Assembly (NCBI GenBank): GCA_000733355.1
Contig: JNVV01000020.1
Location: 39,743-103,742, forward strand
DNA: 64,000 nucleotides
From: Falciphora oryzae
Taxonomy: Eukaryota > Ascomycota > Sordariomycetes > Magnaporthales > Magnaporthaceae
Reading direction: 5' to 3'
The position numbers and the translations under genes were made by a program. The notes under the pieces were generated by a model. The model was not told the DNA's origin. It saw nothing but the letters and a program-made list of their open reading frames with translations, and made no database searches. This document shows positions 10,901 through 22,524 of the stretch, piece after piece. The stretch's first letter is position 1; each line of letters starts with the position of its first letter.

Positions 10901-13502
10901 CGTCGGGAGTGTCACCAGCACATGGTTTGACCGCCTGGCTCTCGCCGACCTGCCGCTGGCATGATCCGTGAAACGCGCGCTGCACAAGATCGAACGGACT
11001 CCAGAGAGGGAAAAAAGAATTCTATGATATGTAAGGTACCCAGTGTGCGGCCCGGCCGTGTCAGGAGAAGTGGCCGTGATGGCATTGGTTGGCGAAAAAT
11101 CTTTGAGAGGGAGGCGACTTGGGTCGGCATCCTGCGGGTTGGCACCCAATCAAGCGCGCAGCCAATCGCGGCACGACTCCAATTTGCTCGCACATTGCCG
11201 CACCCTTGGACCGCACCTCAAACAAGACGGGGTTGGTTGGAGGGGTCGCTTTGCTGCTGGCACACAATCAGGGGTGGTGCGTGGGTGCGTGCTTCCTTTT
11301 GCAGCCATCCCGCCCTCTCGGCACACAGGCACGGTGGCACACTCTTCGATCTGTTGGCGGTCGATGGTGCCTTTGTTCGCGTTGTCGAATCTCTTGCAAA
11401 CATCCTGCCCAATCGAGGTGCAAGCTGACGCGCGAACATTGCTGAAAACGATGGCGAAATACTATTACATTGTCACCAGACAAATCAAAATGCCTCATTT
11501 AGCCCGCCAATAGGGCCTCTTTCTTGGTTCTCGGACCTCAATGTGCGAGTCGAGTAGGTGGCGAGGCCAGATGCAGTCCATCCAGCGACAGGTCCGGCTC
11601 GGCAAGCATCAGATCTCCAGCCCTGCGGAGGCCAGGGGCATCCACCAGCGGACGTGTGTGTGGACCGGCCAGGTGGCAGACTTGGTGATGTGCACAATGT
11701 GCACAGTACTAATGGATCGAGGAGGCATTGAAGGCATGCAGGCCGTTGGTGACAGTAGGCAGTGCATTCGTTTCTCCGGCTTTCGTTCCTCGGCTTCGCG
11801 TCAAGACAGTGACACACATATGGGTGAGAGACGAAGTCGAAGACGAACAGATTCCACACCCGCTGCAGTCCATCTGATGCATGCGTGGAATGTAAGCGGC
11901 CAGGTCCCGTCTTCTGGGAGCAGTGCCGCGTCAGGCGGCCTTCATTCCACAGCTCACGGGCGGGCCAAGGACCAAAAGCAGCGCTGACACGGAATGAGTT
12001 GGCCTCCTGTCTTCGGAAGTCCGCGCGCCCGCTCTGCAGCTGAGCCCAGCCAGGCTCCCGCCCTCTATCAGCTCGTGAGTTTCCGTCGGGAATCCTTCAG
12101 CACGCACAAGAACCTCCAGTTGCTTCCGCCCGAACCTAGGCATGCGGGCATCATGCAGATAGGTCGATGCTGCCTGGGTGCACGATCCAACACAGATCGG
12201 GGGTCTTGTTGGTTACAGGGGAGAGGTTTTCTCGTGGGGGCCGTTTTTTTGCCTGTTGCCGACCACGTCGTTCGTATGTTCAGGCTGGAGTTACGAGCGA
12301 GGGGGTGAGTGGGTGGCCGTTTCTTACGCAGGAGGTTCAGGTCCAGGAGGCAGAATGCATGTATCAATCGCTGCCAAAGTATCACATTAGCTCTCACCCA
12401 ATTGGTTTGTGCATTCCCACTGTGCAGTGTTGCTTGCTGGCCGGCCCAGCAATTCCGCCTTCAGATTTCAGCGACCAGGCAGCCCCAAGCAGCGGGTCCG
12501 TCCACTCCAAACTCCATCCCACCACACCCAGCAGGGTGCTCCGCCTCCCCTTCTCCTCTTTTCCCACCCGACCTCATTTCTCTGGCCCTTGTCCCCTCCA
12601 CCTACCAACTCCTGTCTCCCAACCTTTTCTTTTTTTTTTTTTTTTTCGTTTTCTTCTTTCTTTGTCAGCTTCAATCCTCACGGCCCAGCTCCTCGACAAT
12701 CGAATCGCCCGGATTTCGGTGCATCGCTGCACGATCGGACTATAGAGCAAATCGCGATTCGGATTCATCGGCCGGTCGCGCGACGTTTCTGTGCTCGCCA
12801 GAGACACGCCCGCGCCCAATTGCGAACTGCGACCCGTTTTTCGAGAAGGCGCAGTCGAGACACGGGGAAAAGAGCCTGGACTCTGTGAGAGAAGGAGAGC
12901 AGGAGCACGAGAAGGCCGGGGGGATCCCACCGTCACTCCAAATCAAGTCGCGACCTCGCCCGACTTTGCCGGCCGCCTTTGCTCGACGCCCGACCAGAAC
13001 AAAGGCCCAGGGACTCGTGAACACTCGAGTCGCGCCATTCGCCAGCCGCATCGCCTCCCTCCCCTTGGCTGTTCCCGTCCTCTTGCTCCTTCGCTCCGGC
13101 ACACCTCGTCGCCAACGGCCCTTAGCCGGCCATCCCGCGCAATAGTCACTCCTTTAGAATTTCCTCGCCCGCCGACAGCACCGACCCTTCACCAGCTCGC
13201 ACACGTCAGCTAGCCGCCCGTGCCCTCCGAGCGTCTCCCAACAGCAGCCACATAACCGAAACCCGCGCTTAATATCACTGCGCCTGTATTCGCTTCAGAA
13301 TCATCCGTTTCGACGACTTCAGCTCCATTCTGTTTCGCATGTCCTCCATTGCCGGTTAATTGCTATCCAATTCCGCCCTCTCTTCGCTGGGAATACCTGC
13401 AACGATCGACCGACTTGACAGGCGGCCGAGGACAAAAGAGGAAACCGAGAGGTCTTACTTATGCCATCCTACGGTTCGCTCCATTCGCCATCCCTGCGCA
13501 AA
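7966..13502. other. 5.5-kb stretch without a recognised gene, includes SHO1 upstream region
   Basis: Neither strand shows a family-like protein or a plausible exon chain. Long poly(T) runs lie at 8868-8883 (16), 10644-10668 (25) and 12631-12646. A TATA-like 'ggataaaagc' is near 8957. From about 12540 to 13350 the DNA is strongly pyrimidine-rich, as in promoters and 5' leaders of strongly expressed fungal genes, so the last kilobase is probably SHO1 promoter and leader. The rest could be regulatory DNA, a non-coding RNA, or decayed repeats. Confidence 0.5.
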
Positions 13503-14631
13503 ATGGAGAACTCGAGGCAGTACGGAGGAGGCCGCAGAGGCATGAGCCTCGGAAATGTTATCGGCGACCCCTTCGCTCTTGCGACCTTATCGATCGCTGC
13601 TGTATGTTCTTGCTCTTCCCCTCGCTCCCCATCCAGGCTCTTCACGCATGGAGTCGTTCGGCTTTCAAGCGCCGGCCATCGCGTGTCGTTTATCTTTGCT
13701 GATCGTTTCCTCTTTTCACAGCTCGCGTGGATCATCGCCTTCATATCTTCCGTCGTCGCACAGGTCCAGACCGTCACCAACTTCCCCACATACACGTGGT
13801 GGTCCGTCGTCTTTTACTTCTTCCTTATCCCTGGCATTTTTGTCGTGGTCGCCTCGGACACCATCCAGACCTACCATGTCGCACTGGTGGGCTACTTGGC
13901 GTGTGGCCTGGTCCTGACCACCTCGTCAGTCAACGGACTGGTGTACTCGACCAACGGCGCTAAAGAGGCCGCCGCTGCCGGCTTCATCCTGCTGTCTATG
14001 GTTACGGTATGCGAAATCACCGACTTCTTGTTTTCCACGCTGGCTCGTCTTGACATCCTCTGGGGCGTGACAATGCTGACATTGGTGATCGCAGATCGTC
14101 TGGATCTTCTACTTCGGTTCGGCGCCCTCGGCCATGCCACGCGCTTATCTCGACTCGTTCGCCCTGAGCAAGGAGTCCACCAGCAACCGCCAGACCATGA
14201 ACGGCGGCTACGGCATCGGCCGCCCCGAGACCTCGACTTCGGTGCAGCCGCCTCAGATGTACACCTCGGCCCAACTCAACGGCTTCGAGAACCCTTCGCC
14301 CGCCAACGGCAGCGCCCAGCGCAACTCGGCACTGGGCGGCGCCGCGTTCGGCGCGGGGGCAGGCGCAGCAGGTCTCGGCAAGAGCGGCACGCCGCCGGCT
14401 CAGGGTGCCGTCGGGGGTCCCGCGACGGACGAGATTGTGCCGCCAACCGAGTACCCTTACCGGGCCAAGGCCATCTACAGCTACGAGGCCAACCCGGATG
14501 ACGCAAACGAGATCAGCTTCTCCAAGCACGAGATCCTTGAGGTCAGCGACGTCAGCGGGAGGTGGTGGCAGGCGAAGAAGGAGACTGGTGAGACGGGTAT
14601 TGCCCCAAGCAACTACCTCATTCTGCTATGA
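13503..14631 (+). CDS. SHO1: High-osmolarity signalling membrane protein Sho1 (4 TM + SH3)
   Basis: Exons 13503-13601, 13722-14006 and 14095-14631 give 306 residues. Residues about 20-140 form four hydrophobic segments, beginning with [20 protein letters not shown] and including [20 protein letters not shown] Gly/Ala/Ser/Pro-rich linker follows. Residues about 248-306 are an SH3 domain ([34 protein letters not shown]). Sho1 is a plasma-membrane scaffold of the HOG pathway whose SH3 binds the MAPKK Pbs2. In filamentous fungi it also feeds the invasive-growth MAPK route. I chose ATG 13503 because the ORF's earlier ATG (13461) adds residues not typical of the family, whose N-terminus is short and followed directly by TM1. 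Length matches the family. Confidence 0.95.
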
Positions 14632-15676
14632 GACGGCTAGAGTGCCTGTTTCAGGTTTCTCTTTGTCTTCTCATATCAAGATCTCTCCACCTCCCCCGCA
14701 CGATCGATCAGACGAATGCTCGCCGTTGCCGTTATACCCTCGTTCTATTCGCTACACTATCTCTTCTTTTTTCTGTATTCTCTAATCCGACTGCATGATG
14801 ACGACGATTACCCAAACACTTCGCGGGCTCCTCACTTTCTGTGGCCCTATTCGCTCTCGACGTTCGCCCGACACTCTCGCCCTCGAGCAGAGATGAGGAA
14901 AGGTCGACATGTCACTACCAGAGTCTACCTCGAACCACACCACACCAGACCACCCACACCCGACTGCCTACAAGTCATAGTACCATCGCTTGAAATGATG
15001 CGTTTGCTTGGACGGCGCGGGAAAGAGCGGGGATAGGGGTTTTGCGCACGGCGGCACCTGCACATATTCTCGCTGCTTCTTGGAGTCCATGGTGAAAGGC
15101 AAGAATTTTCACGCCTCACAGCTTTTCGGAGCAGAATGTCTCCGAACCGCTTGTGGCCTTTTCATTGACCTCGCCGATAAAAAAAAAAAAAAAAGAAACG
15201 AGTCCAGGGAAACATGGATTCTTTGTCTTGGGGATATTACATTTTTGGATCGTGTCGGAGTAAAGCAAAGGCGGCTCTCTTTTTCTTAGTACCTTCTACT
15301 TCCCCCTTGCCCTTCAACTTCGGCCTTGTTTTTTTTTTTTTCTTTTGCTTGTCTTTTTTCATCAAGTTTTCCATGTCACTATCACCATGTTTTTCCTTTC
15401 CTTATCACAGATATGTCATCATACCTCTTCTTGCGTCTTGATTTTCTTCTTTTTGGGCTTTTTATGTGCACACAAGGGCACCGCCAACTTTGGTATCAAA
15501 ATATCAATCTTCAGCACTTAAAAAACAGCATGGATTTTGCCTCGTACATCGTCAGCCTAGCGCACGGTAGCTCAGGCACGTGACAACCTGATCCGTGCAC
15601 ATCTGCAGCGCCTGTAATCACGTCTCGCTCCTCACTGTTTCCTTCGGTATCGATCAATGTCTCCAACATTCTGGAG
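14632..15676. other. Intergenic between SHO1 and the zinc-cluster factor
   Basis: Pyrimidine-rich SHO1 3' sequence to about 14830, a 16-A run near 15179-15194, and T-rich stretches at 15290-15460. No gene was recognised. Confidence 0.5.
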
Positions 15677-18012
15677 ATGCCTGCGCCAAGATCCAAGACA
15701 ACATGCAGCCAGTGCAGAGCAAGAAAGGTTTGCCCTGATTGCATCCCCCCAAGTCCAGTCACGGGCCCGCCACGTGTGCCGCCGACTTGGCTGACAGTAG
15801 AGCAAAGGTTCGATGCCATGGCGGCCCTCCCCCTTGCGCGAACTGCCAACGACTCGACTTTGACTGCAGCTTCGATGGCGGCGCCACAACCTTGCCGTCC
15901 GCGTCCGCGTCAGCGTCCGGCCCGGCGGCGGTGGAAATGAGACGCGGCGCTCAAGCATGTCTAGAGTGCCGCTCGCTAAAGAGTAGATGCACCGGCAAGC
16001 TGCCCAGCTGCGCGGCCTGCCTCCGCAGGGGCAAGGCCTGCACGTACTCGGAGCCCAAGCGCGCTCCCGCCCGTCAACCCGAGGCTTCCCCGCCTATCCA
16101 CGCGACAAGGCAGTCGCCCCTGCCGTCGGCCGCCTCTGACGCCCCGGCTGTGACGGCAGCCCACAGGACTCCAGAGTCGACCATGTCTCCGACAAGCTCT
16201 CGGCACGAGACGGCCCGGTCGTTCACGGTAGACGGGGGACATCCGCTCCCGCCACTGCGCGACCGGCTCCATTTAGTCATCGACTTCTTCCGCCACGTGC
16301 ACCCACTTCCGTCTTTTGCCTTCTTGAACGAGGAGAGCGTCACGCAGCGATGCCTCGAGGAGACCATAGACGAGGCCCTGGTCTCGGCCATCTGTGCCGT
16401 CTCTGCCCTTCTTCTCGGCTATTCTAGATACCACCCCGTCGCCACGTCTGCATGGGTGGCTGCAGTCGAGACCGCCGTCTGGGTCAACTTGGAGCGCCCG
16501 ACCATCTTCAAGATCCAAGCCCTGCTGCTGGCGATCCAGTACCGTGTCCTCAATGGCGACTTTGGGCGAGGCTTCATGCTCTTCTCGGTCGCCTCCCGGT
16601 CGGCTACTGCGCTGCGGCTGATGTACGAGCGGACTGACCTGTCGCCTCTAGCGCAAGAGATCCGCCGCAGACTAATGTGGTCTTTGGTGACGATGGATAT
16701 CGGATTCGCCACCGGGCTGCCCGAGTGCGAAGTCTGCCCCGTCGAGACCGTCTGCCTCCGACCGCCAGGCCCGGAAGAGGCCTTCACTGCGGAGTACGAT
16801 CCAGACACCGATCCAGCGGCCCTGGATCCTGGCCTGGATGGCGTCTCCGAGGGAGGTCTCCTGGCGACATATGTTCAGTTGGCCAAGGCGCGGAGGGATT
16901 TAATACGGCTGAGACGGGAGCTGGAGATGATGACACGGCCGACGCTCCTTCTCGTCCCTACCATCGACGGTATTGCGGCTTCCCTGGACCAGATACTCCC
17001 CCGGCCATACTCCGCTGCCGAGCTGCGCCGATACGCCGGCTCCCGCTGGCTAGCCAGGTACCTGGCAGTCTACCTGACATGGCACCAGTGCCACTGCGAT
17101 ACCTACCGGCTGTTTCTCTCCGGTTACGAAGAGGCTGCTCCCGATGTCGTCGTGCACGGCATCCCACAGACCTACGTCGCCAGGGCCGTGGCCTCCTGCC
17201 TGGACCACGCAAGGACCATCATTGCCATCTTACACGAGGCTAACGCACTCAGCCCGCAACTGCGGGTTGCTCCTCCGGACATGGCGATTTGCGGCTACCA
17301 CGCGGCCCGCCTGGTCCTGTTCATCAGCAGCTCCCCGCAGAACCCCCCAGATACGGGCATCACCGAGGCGGACGCGTTGGTGCAGGCGCGGTCAATCCTG
17401 GACATTATCACGCAGCAGAAGCCTAGCGCCGCCATAGACAGGGTCATCATCAAGACGCTAGGACGCATCATCCATTCCGCCGCCACGGGCCAACCTGAGC
17501 ACGGCCGCGACTCTTCCGAGGACTCGGACGAAGACGGCGGGAGCCGCCGCCGGCCCCGCTACGCCCGCGTGGCGAAGCAGCGGCAAGGCCTAGGCGTCCA
17601 CAGCGTGCTGAGGAATGCTCGCTTCCTCGACGACAGCGCCGTGGCCGCCCAGCGCTCCGGTGCCGCGGGTCGTGACCTGCCGTCATCAGCTTCTCCCGCC
17701 AGCTATTTGTCAGTCGAGCAGCAGCAACAGGAGCTCCCGGGCTCACTGACTCTGGCCAGAATCCTCCACCGCCAGGAGCACTCGACGACCGGGGGAGCTG
17801 TTATGGCCGGCAGCTTGGGTCGGACCCCCGTAGGCCCGCTCGCCGGCATGTACCCGCAGTTGCCAATTCATGGGGAACAGCAGATGAGCCTGATGGATCT
17901 TGGTCTGATGGACCGGGCGCAATTTGGCAGCCCGGACTCCTGGGTCTCGTGGGAACAGGGCGGGACCAACCCCGTCGACTGGGGATTGCAAACCGACGGC
18001 GACTTCTTCTAG
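15677..18012 (+). CDS. Transcription factor with two tandem Zn2Cys6 clusters and fungal_trans domain
   Basis: Exon 1 15677-15727, intron 15728-15807, exon 2 15808-18012; 751 residues. Splicing completes a first zinc cluster at residues 10-37 with spacing C-X2-C-X6-C-X6-C-X2-C-X6-C (CSQCRARKVRC, then PPCANCQRLDFDC). A second cluster with identical spacing is at residues 68-95 (CLECRSLKSRC, then PSCAACLRRGKAC). About 30 Ser/Ala-rich residues separate them. Residues about 190-330 resemble the fungal-specific transcription factor middle homology region (LVSAICAVSALLLGYSRYH, ALRLMYERTDLSPLAQEIR). The C-terminus is disordered and Asp/Gln-rich. Most relatives carry one cluster. The donor (GTTTGC) and acceptor (CAAAG) are weak, but without the intron the first cluster is broken. 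Targets unknown. Confidence 0.88.
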
Positions 18013-18529
18013 GAAGATGCACTGTGAGCCCTCGGCTAGGTATTGCAGTGTAGTCCGATCAGATCCGATCATCCTCCCCGTAACTCCAGGAACTTGCAAA
18101 GAGGAAGTGACCCTGCCATGCCAGCAGGGTCTGCCGCGGGGCTCATCCCGGTAGTCGGAAATCGTCGGTTCTCCGACTACCGGCCCGTGAGGGCGTCATG
18201 CAGCTAACAAGGGACCCCCAACTTGGGGCACCTTGTTGAGTCGTGATGCGGAGACTCCCAGCGTCGCCCACAGAAAACAGCGAGGGGAAGTGAGGGGAAA
18301 GATGGTCCCCCGGCGGAGACTCATATCCGCACCGATGCCGGCTTCCCACTCGGCGTGACGCATGTCGAGGTCCCGAGGCACATATGATAACGGCGCGACT
18401 TTCTAACCACTTCCTACCCAAACGCCAAGGCTGGATATCTCCAACCACTCCCGAGTTCTCGCGCCCTTGTCGCCTCGCGTGCACGACCAACGAGCAGCGC
18501 CAGCACCGAGTTTCGATCAGACAGCCACC
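18013..18529. other. Intergenic between the zinc-cluster factor and the sulfatase
   Basis: Holds the 3' end of the factor gene, a strong 12-bp stem hairpin at 18148-18183, and the sulfatase promoter. A 667-residue frame on the minus strand reaches into it but is an antisense shadow of the sulfatase. Confidence 0.6.
18148..18183. repeat. Hairpin: 12-bp perfect inverted repeat, 12-nt loop
   Basis: Left arm CCGGTAGTCGGA (18148-18159) and right arm TCCGACTACCGG (18172-18183) are exact reverse complements. It sits 136 bases after the transcription-factor stop and 350 before the sulfatase start. It may mark a transcript end or be a miniature-element or insertion footprint. Confidence 0.8.
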
Positions 18530-20098
18530 ATGACGCCTCCGGAGCAGCCCAACATTCTCTTCATCATGGCGGATGACCATGCCGCCAAGTCCATCTCGTG
18601 CTACGGCGCCGGCATCAACGAGACGCCCCATATCGACCGCCTGGCCAGCGAGGGGATGCGCTTCGACCATTGTTATGTGACCAACAGCATCTGCACCCCG
18701 TCGCGCGCCGCCATTCTGTGCGGCACGCACAACCACGTCAACGGCGTCAGGGTCCTCGATTCCGAGATCGACAACAGGTTGCCCAACGTGGCCAAGCAGC
18801 TCCGCGCCGGCGGATACCAGACAGCCATGGTTGGCAAGTGGCATCTTGGGGAGGGGAAGCCCTCGGAGCCGACCGGGTTCGACTACTGGAGCGTCGTGCC
18901 TGGCCAGGGAGAGTATTGGGATCCCACGTTCATCGAGCCCGAGGGCACTACGAGGGTGCCGGGATACGCTACGGATATCATCACCGACAAGTGCCTCGAC
19001 TTCATGAAGAAGCGCGACAAATCCAAGCCCTTCTTCGTCATGTGCCACCACAAGGCGCCGCACCGCAGCTGGGAGTACGACTCGAAGCACAAGGGCCTGT
19101 ACAAGGACCCGGTCCGGCTGCCCGACACGTTCAACGACGACTACAAGAACCGCGCCAAGGCCGCAAAGGTGGCCAAGATGAGGATCGCCGACGACATCAC
19201 CTACAACGACCTGGGGCTCGTCCAGCCCGAGGGCCCGGCCTCGATCGTGGGAGAGAAGATGATCGATGCGGCGTGGTGGAGCGACCGTAAGATCCCGGCG
19301 CCCAAGGACGAAGAGGGCCTGGCCAAGATGAAGCTTCGGTGCAAGGAGACGGGCGAGCAGTTCACCTTCAAGACGCAGGCGGAGCTGGCCGAGTTCAAGT
19401 TCCAGCGATACATGCAGCGGTACCTGCGCACGATCCAGAGCATCGATGACAACGTCGGCCGCATGCTCGACTGGCTCGAGGACGAGGGCGTCGCCGACAA
19501 CACGCTGGTCGTGTACACGTCGGACCAGGGCTTCTTCCTGGGCGAGCACGGCTGGTTCGACAAGCGCTTCATGTACGAGGAGAGCTTCCAGATGCCGTTC
19601 CTGGCGCGCTTCCCCAAGCTCGTCGCCAAAGGGGCCGTGTGCAAGGACATCATCTGCAACGTCGACTTTGCGCCGACCTTCCTGTCGCTCGCCGGCGTGC
19701 CCGTCCCGTCGTACATGCAGGGCGTCTCCTTCGCGCCGCTGCTGGGGGGCCAGACGCCCGAGGGCTGGCAGCAGGTGGCCTACCACCGGTACTGGATGCA
19801 CCGCGACGTGATCCACGAGGCGTACGCGCACTACGGCGTGCGCGACCAGCGGTACAAGCTCATCTACTGGTACAACGAGGACCTCGGGCTCGAGGGCACG
19901 CGGCCCGGCGGGCAGGAGAAGGAGTGGGAGCTGTTTGACTGCCAGGAGGACCCACTGGAGCTGTTCAACTGCTACAAGGACCCAAAGTACGCCGACGTCG
20001 TCGAGCGGATGACCAGGATGCTCGACGCCAAGATGCTCGAGATTGGGGACGAGCCGATACACCCGCGCCCGGGCCCCTTTGTTCTGACGTGCGACTGA
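18530..20098 (+). CDS. Type-I sulfatase (cytosolic, N-acetylglucosamine-6-/aryl-sulfatase-like)
   Basis: Intronless, 522 residues. N-terminal QPNILFIMADDHAAK holds the metal-binding pair D15-D16. Residues 55-59 are CTPSR, the type-I sulfatase signature whose Cys becomes formylglycine. A second metal site sits in YTSDQGFFLGEHGWFDKR near residue 330. The C-terminal part (YGVRDQRYKLIYWYNED, WELFDCQEDPLELFN) matches the usual sulfatase tail. There is no signal peptide, so the enzyme should act in the cytosol on an imported sulfate ester. The sequence style resembles bacterial mucin- or glycan-desulfating sulfatases, so horizontal origin is conceivable. The next gene downstream is a sugar porter on the same strand 660 bases away, which suggests joint use of a sulfated sugar. 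The upstream in-frame extension (18467) lacks family character, so ATG 18530 was chosen. Confidence 0.93.
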   Translation: MTPPEQPNILFIMADDHAAKSISCYGAGINETPHIDRLASEGMRFDHCYVTNSICTPSRAAILCGTHNHVNGVRVLDSEIDNRLPNVAKQLRAGGYQTAMVGKWHLGEGKPSEPTGFDYWSVVPGQGEYWDPTFIEPEGTTRVPGYATDIITDKCLDFMKKRDKSKPFFVMCHHKAPHRSWEYDSKHKGLYKDPVRLPDTFNDDYKNRAKAAKVAKMRIADDITYNDLGLVQPEGPASIVGEKMIDAAWWSDRKIPAPKDEEGLAKMKLRCKETGEQFTFKTQAELAEFKFQRYMQRYLRTIQSIDDNVGRMLDWLEDEGVADNTLVVYTSDQGFFLGEHGWFDKRFMYEESFQMPFLARFPKLVAKGAVCKDIICNVDFAPTFLSLAGVPVPSYMQGVSFAPLLGGQTPEGWQQVAYHRYWMHRDVIHEAYAHYGVRDQRYKLIYWYNEDLGLEGTRPGGQEKEWELFDCQEDPLELFNCYKDPKYADVVERMTRMLDAKMLEIGDEPIHPRPGPFVLTCD

Positions 20099-20761
20099 AG
20101 AATGGCAGTACCATCGCCTAGACCTGTAGAGAATTGCTATAGACAAGAAATTAAGAGCCGTGGCTTACGTTAGGGGATATCAGAGTATCGGCGGCCAGCT
20201 AGCATCGCACCAGCCTTGGTCTCCATCTTGCCGTGACGGGGCGTACTGAGTAGGTGGAGAAGAAAGAGGGGCGGGTGGCGGGACTCGGGAAACGGTAGTC
20301 GGCGAACGCCCCCGGTCGATACACTGGATGCCTACGTGCCTAGCAAGCAACCCATGACCACCTCCACACGCCGAGCGCTCGACCGATGCCTTTGCACAGT
20401 AGCCGTTTAGCGCCCCAACGCCGTTCCACTCTCCCGCCCCCGCAAACGGCAGCATAGAACTACCCCATGGGGAACCGCGGCCCAATGCCTCGGGGATTGG
20501 TTACAACGCATACCCGAGGGCCAGGATTTCTGTGGGAGAGACTCTCTATTATCGCAATTACGCCCGCAAAGCACGCAATTCAGCATTCGGGGAGAAATCC
20601 GGGCCATCCTGGGAAAAAGATATAAAAGGGGTGGAGCGACGCATCCCTGACGTCGATGCAGCAGTAGACCAGTCTCCCCCGACTGGTGACCGCGTCCCCC
20701 GCATCCCTCCTCTCCCCTCAGTCGCCCACCGCTTGGACAGCAGCCCACTAAGACGGCCACG
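20099..20761. other. Intergenic, sugar-porter promoter
   Basis: No gene was recognised. A clear TATAAAA box lies at 20621-20627. Confidence 0.6.
20621..20627 (+). promoter_or_regulatory. TATA box (TATAAAA)
   Basis: TATAAAA followed by GGGG lies 135 bases before the sugar-porter ATG, a usual distance for a regulated fungal promoter. Confidence 0.55.
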
Positions 20762-22524
20762 ATGGATAAGAAGGAGATAGAGAGAACGGAGGAATACCGC
20801 GTCGAGAACGGCGGCGGCGGCAGGCCGGACGCGTCGTCGGAAAAGGCGGCCGCGCTCGGCCAGGACGCGGCCGCGGACCGGGCCAACGCGGCCGAGACGA
20901 GCCTGAGCGTGCGCGAGGCGTTCCGGCTCTACTGGAAGGCCGTGGCCTGGTCCGTGTGCGTGTCCAACGCCACCATCATGGAGTCGTACATGCTCCTGCT
21001 CTCAAACTCGTTCTACGCCCAGCCCCAGTTCCAGCAGCGCTTCGGCGAGCGCCTGCCCGGCCCCAACGGCGGGTACTCGATCCCGGCGCAGTGGCAGGTC
21101 GGCGTGTCCATGGCCGGGCTCGTCGGCCTGATCGCGGGCACCTTCAGCAACGGCTACTTTGCCGATAGGTGGGGGCTGAGGAAGGTCATGGTTGTGAGCC
21201 ACCTGTCGCTCGTGGCCTTTGTGTTTATCCTCTTTTTTGCCGAGAACATCGAGACCATCATGGTCGGCAGCCTGCTGCTGTAAGTACGCTTTTTTAATTT
21301 CTCTAAACTGGACAGAGCCCCTTTCCTGAAGGAAACTATACTGCCCAAACCACCACAGCGTCCAAGTAGCAATTACCCATGCTAACGTCCGGACGCCACC
21401 CAACCAGCTCCATCCCGTGCGGCTTCTTCGCGGCCGCGACGCCCACCTACGCCGCCGAGGTGACCCCGCTCCGGCTGCGCGGCTACCTGACCGTCTACGT
21501 CAACCTGTGCTGGGTCATCGGCAAGCTCCTCGCCTTCTCCGTCCTGGCCGGCACGCTCTCGATGCAGAGCGAATGGGCCTACCGCCTACCCTTTGCCGTC
21601 CAGTGGGTCTGGCCACTCCCCCTCGCCGTCGCCACCTGGCTCGCGCCCGAGTCGCCGTGGTGGCTGGTGCGCAAGGGCCGGCACGATGAGGCCCTGCGGT
21701 CGCTCGAGAGGCTGGTGGTCGTCCCGAACGAAAAGGTCGACCCGCAAAACACGCTCGCCATGATCAGGCGCACCGTCGAGACCGAGCGCGCGACCCTGCT
21801 CCAGGGCCGGGGCGGGGGCAGCTACCGCGACTGCTTCCGGGGCACGAACCTGCGCCGAACCGAGATCGCAATGGTCAGCTGGGGGTGCCAGATCCTGCCC
21901 GGGTTCGTGGTGCAGAACTACATCACCTACTTCTTCACCCTGGCCGGCCTGCCCACGGCGAGCTCCTTCTACCTGTCCATCGGCAACGCCGGGCTCGCCT
22001 TCGTCGGCACCGTCTCGTCCTGGTTCGTCATGACACGCTGCGGCTGGCGCACAATGTACCTGGGCGGCCTGCTGGCCATGATCCCTGTCATGGGCCTCGT
22101 CGCCTTCCTCGACCTGGCCGCGTCGCCGGGCCTGCGCGGCGACGCCGTCCGGTGGGCCCAGTGCTCGCTCCTGCTGGTCTGGTTCTTCTGCTACGGCGTC
22201 AGCATCGGGCCCATCCCCTACGGCATCGCCGCCAACGTGGGTGCGGCCAGCCTCCGGCCCAAGACGATCGCGCTGGGGAGGAACACGTACTACGTCCTCA
22301 GCATCGCAAACACGGCCGTCGCGCCCTACATGCTCAACCCGGCCCAGCTCAACCTCAAGGGCAGGGCCGCGTTCCTGCCCTGGGTGCTGACCGTCCTGAT
22401 GGTCGTGTGGACATATTTCAGGCTCCCTGAGCTCAAGGGGCTGACGCAGGAGACGGTCAACCACCTGTTCGAGGCGCGGGTGCCTGCGAGGAGGTTCGCC
22501 GAGAAGAGCAAGGAGTACCAGTGA
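20762..22524 (+). CDS. MFS sugar transporter (alpha-glucoside/maltose permease type)
   Basis: Exons 20762-21279 and 21408-22524, joined in CT|C, give 544 residues. After a charged 55-residue cytosolic head come about 12 membrane segments. Sugar-porter marks are ADRWGLRKVM in loop 2-3, VTPLRLRGYLT after TM4, and PESPWWLVRKGR after TM6, the last typical of fungal alpha-glucoside permeases. Loop 6-7 is charged, and TM7 begins with the QILPGFVVQNYITYF region. It should import a sugar or glycoside with protons across the plasma membrane. The adjacent sulfatase suggests that sulfated or amino-sugar glycans are possible cargo; this is inference from position only. Confidence 0.92.

Noticed and set aside
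18143..20146. 667-residue open frame on the minus strand
   Set aside because: It lies antisense to the sulfatase over its whole length. Long antisense frames are expected opposite GC3-rich genes, and the translation resembles no family.
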